A program made the translations under genes and the position numbers. The notes beneath the pieces are model-generated. The model was not told the origin of the DNA and ran no database searches. It saw only the letters and a program-made list of their open reading frames with translations. Shown here piece by piece: positions 7,403 to 13,154 of a stretch of DNA of 13,154 nt. Every line of letters begins with the position of its first letter. Within the stretch, counting starts at the first letter, position 1. Source of the stretch: Lysobacteraceae bacterium (GTDB taxonomy: Bacteria > Pseudomonadota > Gammaproteobacteria > Xanthomonadales > Xanthomonadaceae). Location of the stretch: assembly GCA_017990865.1 (NCBI GenBank), contig JAGNNB010000038.1:1-13154 (forward strand), in the 5' to 3' direction.

Positions 7403-7813
7403 TTACGCGTTCAGGAGAACCGGAGGAGGCCCACGCGAGCCTAAGCCGCAAGGGTGCGGCGTTTCGATCGTGGCATCAGCCGGGGAATGATGCGGCGGTC
7501 CGATCGGCTTGGTCTTGGTCGTCGGCAGCGCGGGGATGGCCGCCGGCACCATCACCGACAGCAACGGACAATAGGAGCAGTCCTCATCCGGGCCGGGGAC
7601 AGGCGTTGGCGGCAGGTCGCCGTCGGAAAAAGCGGATACGGGCAGATATCGCAAGCCGGTTGCGGTACATACCGCGACCCAGCCGTCGTTCGCGCGATGC
7701 GCCCCGCCTGCGGCTCCCGCCCACCGTCCCAAAGTCGGCATCGCAACCAGCAACCACACCGCCGCGACGGCGAGCGCGGCGAAATGGCGATGAAAGCGAC
7801 GGGCCCGAATCAT
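7403..7813 (-). CDS. DUF2946-like small membrane protein
   Basis: The 136-residue protein has an N-terminal hydrophobic helix at about 10-27 after a basic MIRARRFHRH start. It then has features I associate with DUF2946: a WVAVCTATGLRY segment with Cys49, and DEDCSYCPLL with Cys79 and Cys82 (CxxC). A second hydrophobic stretch follows at about 84-97, then a His/Pro-rich tail (PPHHSPADATIETPH). The Cys and His residues could bind metal. DUF2946 genes often lie next to TonB receptors and metal-uptake genes, as here, but the biochemical role is unknown to me. The start at 7813 was chosen because the basic-hydrophobic N-terminus begins there; the frame stays open to 8011, but that extension reads through an inverted repeat. 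No strong Shine-Dalgarno precedes 7813. It is probably the first gene of the operon. Confidence 0.8.
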   Translation of the reverse strand: MIRARRFHRHFAALAVAAVWLLVAMPTLGRWAGAAGGAHRANDGWVAVCTATGLRYLPVSAFSDGDLPPTPVPGPDEDCSYCPLLSVMVPAAIPALPTTKTKPIGPPHHSPADATIETPHPCGLGSRGPPPVLLNA

Positions 7814-7820
7814 GGGCGGG

Positions 7821-7841
7821 AAGTATAACGATTCCCAATTA
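7821..7841 (-). promoter_or_regulatory. candidate Fur-type operator and -10 element
   Basis: On the - strand TGGGAATCGTTATACTT (7837-7821) matches the Fur-box form TGAGAATCGTTCTCATT, as I know it from Pseudomonas and Xanthomonas, at 13 of 17 positions. TATACT (7827-7822) inside it resembles a -10 hexamer. No -35 is evident, and initiation would give a very short leader before the ATG at 7813. The position in front of a receptor operon makes metal-dependent repression plausible, but the right half-site is poor. Confidence 0.35.
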
Positions 7842-7957
7842 GATCCCCGGATCGAGTTCGCGCTACCCATCGCGCCGTATGCACGCGGATAGTCTCCCGG
7901 TCGCTCGCCAGCGCAGGGCGCTCGCGAGGGCCTGTTAACGCGATTGGGGTTCGTTGC

Positions 7958-8052
7958 GCGGCCCTGCCGAGGGCGCGCGGCAAGGAAGAGCGAGGGAGTG
8001 GCGCGATCCATGACCGAGCGATGACGCTACGGCGCGCCCTCGGCAGGGCCGC
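7958..8052. repeat. 21-bp perfect inverted repeat with 53-nt centre
   Basis: Arms 7958-7978 and 8032-8052 are exact reverse complements, containing GGCCCTGCCGAGGGCGCGC on the left. The centre (7979-8031) is purine-rich on its left side. The element lies in the 332-bp gap between the large - strand gene and the DUF2946 gene. It carries no gene. The remainder of the gap (about 7842-7957) holds only a short CTCGCGAG palindrome and no feature I can name. The arm structure resembles a dispersed intergenic palindrome or MITE-like unit; no clear target-site duplication was seen. Confidence 0.8.
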
Positions 8053-8070
8053 CCTTCGGGTTGCGTTTCA

Positions 8071-8094
8071 GCGGCGTGCCCGCGGGCACGCCGC
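8071..8094. repeat. perfect 24-bp palindrome
   Basis: GCGGCGTGCCCG (8071-8082) is followed directly by its exact reverse complement (8083-8094) with no loop. It sits between the 21-bp inverted repeat and the hairpin at 8104-8144. As RNA it would form a cruciform-like hairpin. It could be a protein-binding palindrome or part of a compound repeat. Confidence 0.8.
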
Positions 8095-8103
8095 CGAACA
8101 TCC

Positions 8104-8144
8104 CGAACGGCGAACGCGAGGATCAGCCCCGCGTTCGCCGTTCG
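8104..8144 (-). terminator. 15-bp hairpin directly after the large secreted-protein gene
   Basis: CGAACGGCGAACGCG (8104-8118) pairs exactly with 8130-8144 around an 11-nt loop. It starts one base beyond the stop codon of the - strand gene (8148-8146). The stem is long and GC-rich but is not followed by a T-run on the - strand, so its role as a terminator or 3'-end stabiliser is inferred from position. Confidence 0.5.
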
Positions 8145-8145
8145 C

Positions 8146-11100
8146 TCACTTCTTCTTGCGCTTCTGCAGATCCGGGCGCCGAGGATTCACTGGACCGCGA
8201 TTGCGCGTCGACGGCACCGGCGCGGGCGTGGTCTGCACCGGGCGCGACGGCGCTGCGTTGCTCGTCGGCGCCGACGACGGACGCGACACCGGGTAATTCC
8301 CGCCCGTGCGCATCGCCTTCGGCACCACGCGAATCAAGCCGCTGCGCACGCTGCCGTCGTTCAACGTCACCTCCAGCCGCACGCAGCCCGTCACCGTGTA
8401 GTTGATCCACCAATTGCGCCGGTACACGCCGTCGCCCAGGTGCGCGAAGCCGCTCGTCTCGCCCGCAGGCGGCGTCGGCAAATTCATGCCCGTGTCCGGA
8501 CACGTCACGTCCGTCGCCGTCGTTTGCGTCAACGTCGCGTTGGTCACCGCCGCGCCGTTCGCATCGAACAACCGCCACTCGAAGGGCACCGAACGCGGCG
8601 CCGCCACCACGTACACCTGGTTCGGATCCGTCAACGGCGCCGATATCGCCGCGTAGCCGTACACCACTTTGTAGGTCGCCGTGCGCGAGGCCTGATTCCC
8701 CGCGCGATCGGTCGCGACGCATGTGGCCGTGCGTGTTCCGATGCTGGCGGTGACGAATCCGCTGCAACTTTGCGCGGCGATGCCCGACAGCGCATCGACC
8801 GCATCGAGTTGGAAGTCGTGCGTCGCGTTCAACAACACCGTCGCCGGCGGCATCGCGACGTTCAATGTCGGCGCGGTCTTGTCGATCTTCACGGTCACCA
8901 CGTTGCTCGGCGCGCTGACGTTGCTGGCGTAGTCCATGGTCGTTTGCGCGGAAGACGACACCGCCGCCCCTTCCTGGCTCAGCGTTTGCGCGAACGGACA
9001 AACGTTGATCCCGGACAGCGCATCGCTGCAGGCGAACGCCACTCCGACATTGGTGCGATACCAGCCCGCCGCGTTCGGCGCGCTCGTCGCGGACGCCACG
9101 ATCGTCGGCGCGGTTCGGTCGATCGACAGCAGACGTCCGGCCAGCACTTGATTGCCGGCGTTGTCGCTGACCAGCACTTGATACGACAGGTCGCGGCCTT
9201 CCTGAGTGAAGGTGTACGGCGCTGGACACGGCGCGCTGAGTCCCGACAACGTCTCGAAGCAGGTGAAATCGATCGTTACATCGTCGCGGAACCAACCGTA
9301 CTCGTTCATGGGCGTTCTGGGCTCGGTCGATACCAGCGGCGCGGTCTTGTCGAGATTGATCGAGAACCCAGCGACGGTCGCGACGTTTCCGGCGACATCG
9401 CGCACGGTCTTCGCCGACACCGCAATGCCCGCGCCTTCTTGCGAAACGGTTTCGCTGGCCGGGCACGCTGCCGCCAAACCCGACGTGACATCGGTGCACG
9501 CATAGGATGCGGTGACGTTCTGGCGATACCAACCCGCGGCGTTGGGCGCCGCACTCAGACTCGCGAGCACCGTCGGCGCGACCGTATCGCGGCGGATGGT
9601 GGTGAAACCGACGCCTTCGCCCGCGCTGCTGAAAGCGCTGCACATGAAGGACACGCCCGTGGTGTCGGCGACGACCGATCGATCGTCGCAGCCGCTGGTT
9701 TGGGTCACGGTCGTTTCCGGCTCGCTGATCGACCATGTCAGACCGACGTCGCTGCGATACCAGCCGTTATCGCCCAAGGTGCCCGTCAGGATCGGCACGA
9801 CGGCCGGTGGCGTCGTATCCCGACGCACATACCATGCGTAGGTCGCAGGCGTTGGGTCGACATTGCCTGCCCGATCGACTGCGCGCACCCACAACTGATG
9901 GGGCGCTTCTTGAATGGGATAGCTTTGGGTGAAGACGGGACCGCAACCACCATACGAGCCTTCGGTGCCGTAGAAGCTGCACTGATAACTCTCGACACCG
10001 GAACGATCGCTGCCCTGCGGGGCGAACTCGAAGGTGATGTCGTTGTAGGGCAGGTTGGTGTAGAACACCGGCGGAGGCGTACTCACGAAACGCGTGTCCG
10101 GCGCGACCGTATCGCGCCCGAGAAGGATGGAGCGCGTCGCCGTTCCGCCTTCGCTGGAAGCGCTGCAGTCGAACGACGCCAGATCGGCATCTTGCGTGAT
10201 CGAGACCGTTGAACAGCCGCTCTGTACGGTGTAAGCGGTTTCGCTATCGCTCACTTGCCACTGCAATTGCAGATTCGTGTTGTACCACTCGGTCTGCGGC
10301 TCACTGCCGTTCACATGGGCGAGGATCGTGGGCGGCGTCGTATCCGTTGCCTGCAACAAGCTATAGGCGTACGTGCGCGTCGCGACGAAGCCGTTCTCGT
10401 CGATCGCTTCCATGGTGAGCGTGTAGTCGCCGGGATTGTCCGCAGGCGTCCCTCGCAGTTGTCCTGCCGCATTGAAATACGTGCCGTACGGCACCTTGCC
10501 GCTCGCCACCTGGTATCTGACGCTCACGGGCGTATAGCCGCCGCTGCCTTCGAGCCGGAAATCGATCGCCAAGGGTTCCTCGTTACGAATCGTCGGCAAG
10601 GTCGCGGGGCCAAGCGTCGGCTGCGGCGCCTGTCCGCTCTCGTTCGCGCCCCAACACACCCGCGCGCCATCGTCGCGAATCGCGCAGGTGTGCGCCGTAC
10701 CCGCCGCGATCGACACGTACTGCCCTTCGTCCGGCGGCGTCGATTGTCCGTTCGTGTTGCGGCCCCAGCACGCGATCCCACCGTGGCTCAAGATGCCGCA
10801 GTTGTGGAATGCGCCCACCGCCAGCGCGCGGTACGTCGCGCCGGCCAGGTCCGGTGGCGTCGTTTGCCCTTCCGTGTTCAAACCCCAACACGTCGGCGTG
10901 CCGGCCTCCGTCAACGCGCAGCTATGCCGCTCGCCCACATCCAGCGCAGCGTACGTGCCTGCGGGCGGCGCCGCCTGCCCGTCCGCGTTGTAGCCCCAGC
11001 ACGCCAGCGTGCCGTCGTCGCGGACGCCGCAACTGTGATTCAAGCCTGTCGCCACGCGACGGAACAGGTCGGCAGGCGGCGTACTTTGCGCGTTGACGTT

Positions 11101-13050
11101 CCAACCCCAGCACGTTGCGCTGCCGGTCGCGGTGACACCGCAGCCGTTGAACTGGCCGATATCCAACGTGCGCAGCGGCGCGGTCGGCGGCGTCGAGCCG
11201 TCGTGCAGATTGTCGCCCCAACACCGCGCGCCTTCGCCCGCGCGCTGTGTGCAGGTGTGGTCCGCGTTCGCGCTGATCGATTGCGCGCGATGCACCGGCG
11301 CGTTTTTCTGCGCGAACGCATTGTCGCCCCAGCAACCGACGCCGCGATCGCCGCGCACGGTACAGGTATGCGCATCGCCCGCGGCGATACCGACCGGTGC
11401 CATGCGAGAACCCAGGTTGCCGCGCGAGAGCGTCTGCGCACCCCAGCAGCGCAGACCCGAGCTTTTGTGGGCGCACGTCATGTCGCCGTAAGCGTCGAGG
11501 CGGTAGTACCCGCTGTCCGTGGGTGCTTGCAACTGACCCTGGCTGTTATCGCCCCAACACACGATGCGTCCGCCGGCATTGAGATCGACCGCGCAAGCAT
11601 GGTGCGCGCCAACGACCAGATTGTTGAGGATCGTCGTCGGCGGTTGCAGCAACGCAGCGTCGGCGCCCCAGCAAAATTTGTAGGCGCCTCCGGCGAAACC
11701 GCAGATGTTCGCGCCGTAGGCATGGATGCTGTAGAAATACTGATCCTGCGGGACATCGTCCACCGCAGGGCCTTGCCCCCAGCACACCACGCGACCGGTG
11801 TCGGTGACGATGCCGCAACTGAAGCGATCGCCGCTGACGATCGCGCTGAACGCATCGGTCGGGGGCGTCGCTTGACCATCGCTGTTATCGCCCCAACACA
11901 CCGCGGTGCCGTCGCTTATGCGTAGCGCGCAAGCATGCGCTTGGCCGACAGCCACATCCTGGAAGCGCTCGTCCTGCGGCAATGCGCCCAACGATTGCCC
12001 CCAGCATTCCACGCGGCCGTCGAGCAGCGCGCCGCAAGCGGCGGTCGTACCGAAACTCAGATCCCGATACCGCTGCACCGGCGGTGTCATCGCCGTCGTG
12101 TCGCCGACGCAACCGATGTCGTGCACGAAGGTCAAACCGCAAGCGAGCCCCGGTCCGGCGTACACATGATCGAACTCGGCGCTCAGCGCGCCCAATGCGC
12201 CCATGCCCAGACCATCGTCGCCCCAACAGCGGATCGTGCCTTCATCATCGCGTGCGCAGGCGTGGCCGCGCCCGACCGTCAGCGCGGTGTAACGTCCGGC
12301 TGGAACCGTCAATTGCCCCATGGGGTTCGCGCCCCAACACACCAGCGTGCCGTTTTCGCGCACGCCGCAATTGTGTTGGTAGCCCACGCCGAGCGCGACG
12401 AACGTCGTCGCGGCGGGCACCGCGGTTTGGCCTTGCGCGTTCGAGCCCCAACACAAGGTCTGGCCATCGCTGCGCAAGGCGCACGCATGACTTTGTCCGA
12501 GCCCGACATCGAGGAAACGCCCGCTCGGCGGCGCGCCCAAACCGGCGATGCCCGCGGCTTGCCAACACTGCAAGGCGCCGTCGCTGCGGATCGCACAGGC
12601 GCGGCCGTTGTAAAGCGCGAGGTCGAGATAGCGTCCGGTCGTCGGCGCGGCCTCGGCCAAGGTGCCGCCCCAACAGCGCAATTGGCCATCGGTGCGCAGG
12701 GCGCAACTTTCGGCGTTGCCCGCCTCGATCGCGAAATACGAACCCGCGGGCGGCGGCGTGGCGATCGAACCGGAATCGCCCCAGCACACCGCCTGTCCAC
12801 TCGGTCGCAGCGCGCAGGCGTGATCGACGCCCACGCTGACCGCGATATAGCGGCCGGCTGGCGGCTCGTAGTCGCCGTAATTCGCGTCGCCCCAACACAT
12901 CAGCGTCGCGTTTTCGCGCAGCGCGCAAGTGCGGTATTCGCCGGCATCGAGCGCAGCCTCCGGCGCCGCGACGCCGGTGATGGCGGCCTGCGCTTCGGAG
13001 GGCGCGAGCGCCGACATCCCGCTCAATAACATCGCGCCGCCGAAGAACAC
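8146..13050 (-). CDS. large secreted RCC1/BLIP-II-repeat and Ig-like repeat protein with PxKF-like C-terminus
   Basis: The frame encodes 1634 residues from GTG 13050. After a hydrophobic signal segment ending SEAQA (residue 22), residues about 31-814 form 21 repeats of about 37 residues (pattern Y-x-A-L-x-V-G-x-x-H-x-C-A-L-R ... C-W-G-x-N), as in BLIP-II/RCC1 beta-propellers. Residues 815-902 resemble a putative-Ig (He_PIG-like) domain. Residues 903-1473 hold seven Ig-like units, each opening D-x-T/V-x-P. Residues about 1474-1577 resemble a PxKF domain (VPFEWRLFD ... RRNWWINY ... CVRLEVTLNDGS). The tail is Pro/Ser-rich and ends QKRKKK. A secreted, adhesion- or binding-type role is inferred; no enzyme motif or sorting signal is visible. 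GTG 13050 has no visible RBS and leaves a signal peptide without basic residues. The better start, ATG 13095, is in frame but cut by a TGA, so this may be a damaged gene. Confidence 0.88.
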   Translation of the reverse strand: MFFGGAMLLSGMSALAPSEAQAAITGVAAPEAALDAGEYRTCALRENATLMCWGDANYGDYEPPAGRYIAVSVGVDHACALRPSGQAVCWGDSGSIATPPPAGSYFAIEAGNAESCALRTDGQLRCWGGTLAEAAPTTGRYLDLALYNGRACAIRSDGALQCWQAAGIAGLGAPPSGRFLDVGLGQSHACALRSDGQTLCWGSNAQGQTAVPAATTFVALGVGYQHNCGVRENGTLVCWGANPMGQLTVPAGRYTALTVGRGHACARDDEGTIRCWGDDGLGMGALGALSAEFDHVYAGPGLACGLTFVHDIGCVGDTTAMTPPVQRYRDLSFGTTAACGALLDGRVECWGQSLGALPQDERFQDVAVGQAHACALRISDGTAVCWGDNSDGQATPPTDAFSAIVSGDRFSCGIVTDTGRVVCWGQGPAVDDVPQDQYFYSIHAYGANICGFAGGAYKFCWGADAALLQPPTTILNNLVVGAHHACAVDLNAGGRIVCWGDNSQGQLQAPTDSGYYRLDAYGDMTCAHKSSGLRCWGAQTLSRGNLGSRMAPVGIAAGDAHTCTVRGDRGVGCWGDNAFAQKNAPVHRAQSISANADHTCTQRAGEGARCWGDNLHDGSTPPTAPLRTLDIGQFNGCGVTATGSATCWGWNVNAQSTPPADLFRRVATGLNHSCGVRDDGTLACWGYNADGQAAPPAGTYAALDVGERHSCALTEAGTPTCWGLNTEGQTTPPDLAGATYRALAVGAFHNCGILSHGGIACWGRNTNGQSTPPDEGQYVSIAAGTAHTCAIRDDGARVCWGANESGQAPQPTLGPATLPTIRNEEPLAIDFRLEGSGGYTPVSVRYQVASGKVPYGTYFNAAGQLRGTPADNPGDYTLTMEAIDENGFVATRTYAYSLLQATDTTPPTILAHVNGSEPQTEWYNTNLQLQWQVSDSETAYTVQSGCSTVSITQDADLASFDCSASSEGGTATRSILLGRDTVAPDTRFVSTPPPVFYTNLPYNDITFEFAPQGSDRSGVESYQCSFYGTEGSYGGCGPVFTQSYPIQEAPHQLWVRAVDRAGNVDPTPATYAWYVRRDTTPPAVVPILTGTLGDNGWYRSDVGLTWSISEPETTVTQTSGCDDRSVVADTTGVSFMCSAFSSAGEGVGFTTIRRDTVAPTVLASLSAAPNAAGWYRQNVTASYACTDVTSGLAAACPASETVSQEGAGIAVSAKTVRDVAGNVATVAGFSINLDKTAPLVSTEPRTPMNEYGWFRDDVTIDFTCFETLSGLSAPCPAPYTFTQEGRDLSYQVLVSDNAGNQVLAGRLLSIDRTAPTIVASATSAPNAAGWYRTNVGVAFACSDALSGINVCPFAQTLSQEGAAVSSSAQTTMDYASNVSAPSNVVTVKIDKTAPTLNVAMPPATVLLNATHDFQLDAVDALSGIAAQSCSGFVTASIGTRTATCVATDRAGNQASRTATYKVVYGYAAISAPLTDPNQVYVVAAPRSVPFEWRLFDANGAAVTNATLTQTTATDVTCPDTGMNLPTPPAGETSGFAHLGDGVYRRNWWINYTVTGCVRLEVTLNDGSVRSGLIRVVPKAMRTGGNYPVSRPSSAPTSNAAPSRPVQTTPAPVPSTRNRGPVNPRRPDLQKRKKK
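8632..10344 (-). repeat. seven Ig-like repeats within the secreted protein
   Basis: Units begin at residues 903, 980, 1078, 1155, 1234, 1311 and 1390, with DTTPP, DTVAP, DTTPP, DTVAP, DKTAP, DRTAP and DKTAP. Five of the seven (903, 1078, 1155, 1234, 1311) are 77-79 residues long. Units 4 to 6 share NAAGWYR or YGWFR, then C...SG...CP and SQEG/TQEG. Units 1 and 3 share a different core (SGC ... FxCSA/SS). Unit 2 is longer (98 residues), with FEFAPQGSDRSGVESYQC. This resembles stacked bacterial Ig-like domains forming a stalk. Confidence 0.85.
10609..12960 (-). repeat. 21 RCC1/BLIP-II-like repeats within the secreted protein
   Basis: I count 21 units, averaging about 37 residues (112 bp), from residue 31 to 814. 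Each has a first Cys (in C-A/G/T) and a second Cys usually in CWG, typically 10 residues apart. Exceptions in the second motif are CWQ in unit 4 and CVG in unit 8. Units 17-21 are the most regular; units 7, 8, 12 and 14 are the most diverged. On the + strand the motif shows as recurring CCCCAACAC-like words. Confidence 0.9.
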
Positions 13051-13074
13051 CGCAGCGAAGCGCGAACGACGCGA

Positions 13075-13105
13075 TCACGCGAACGACTGGCTCATGACGA
13101 CCTCT
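13075..13105 (-). other. upstream start with RBS and in-frame TGA at codon 7
   Basis: On the - strand AGAGG (13105-13101) lies 5 nt before ATG (13095-13093). The frame reads MSQSFA, then TGA (13077-13075), then SRRSRFAAVFFGGAMLL running into the large ORF without a frame change. Together the parts make an ordinary Sec signal peptide: a basic n-region, a hydrophobic core and an AQA-type cleavage site. One base change in the TGA, for example to CGA, would restore it. Confidence 0.75.
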
Positions 13106-13154
13106 GGAAGTTCGATGGATCGAGGCGATCGAGCGAACGCTTCCGGATATTGCT

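Noticed and set aside
7814..8011. Longer version of the DUF2946 gene starting at 8011
   Set aside because: The extra 66 codons run through the inverted-repeat element and would bury the basic-hydrophobic N-terminus that starts at 7813.
8123..9736. 537-codon - strand open frame overlapping the secreted-protein gene in another frame
   Set aside because: Low-complexity Arg/Gly translation that only mirrors the Ig-like repeat DNA; no independent start or motif.
8440..11925. Long + strand open frames opposite the secreted-protein gene (8440-10212 and 10255-11925)
   Set aside because: Arg-rich antisense shadows; the - strand frame shows regular protein repeats and conserved Cys/Trp/Gly that these frames do not.
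10609..12960. CRISPR-like or satellite periodicity of about 112 bp with recurring CCCCAACAC words
   Set aside because: The period corresponds to 37-residue protein repeats; the DNA copies are diverged and have no constant repeat with unique spacers.
12245..13078. GTG at 13078 in another frame as start of the secreted protein by frameshift
   Set aside because: It would need a frameshift to reach the repeat frame, while the ATG at 13095 is already in frame and needs only one base change in a TGA.

Overview
The window is GC-rich (roughly 65%) double-stranded bacterial chromosome. The PlsB-type acyltransferase, the abundant GC-ending codons, the TonB-dependent receptor with a DUF2946 neighbour and the large secreted repeat protein all suggest a Xanthomonadaceae-like gammaproteobacterium, with a Lysobacter-type genome as my best guess. 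That is inference from style and gene content; no marker gene is present to prove it.

Layout, left to right. (1) 1-237: the last 22 codons of a + strand gene, an AT-rich stretch, then three successive hairpins ending in a textbook intrinsic terminator. This is either a long 3' UTR or a small RNA. (2) 357-4366, + strand: a two-gene unit made of an unrecognised lipoprotein and plsB (glycerol-3-phosphate acyltransferase), overlapping by one base (TAATG). The lipoprotein's C-terminus and PlsB's long N-terminal extension both carry 15-bp pentapeptide tandem repeats. (3) 4420-4451: a perfect 14-bp hairpin between convergent genes. (4) 4490-7813, - strand: an apparent three-gene operon, transcribed DUF2946 protein, then TonB-dependent receptor, then a two-TM PepSY-like inner-membrane protein. 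It has a Fur-box-like sequence and a -10-like hexamer just upstream, which fits metal or siderophore uptake. (5) 7814-8145: a 332-bp non-coding gap full of palindromes: a 21-bp inverted repeat with a 53-nt centre, a perfect 24-bp palindrome and a 15-bp hairpin. (6) 8146-13050, - strand: a 1634-residue predicted secreted protein with 21 RCC1/BLIP-II-like repeats, each with a cysteine pair, then a putative Ig-type domain, seven Ig-like repeats, a PxKF-like domain and a basic tail.

The most notable observation is at the 5' end of that large gene. The start with a good ribosome-binding site (ATG at 13095) is in frame with the ORF but is interrupted by TGA at codon 7. The remaining start (GTG at 13050) has no visible ribosome-binding site and removes the basic n-region of the signal peptide. 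This is either a nonsense mutation, a sequence error, or an unusual mode of expression.

No tRNA, rRNA, CRISPR array, transposase or phage gene was recognised.
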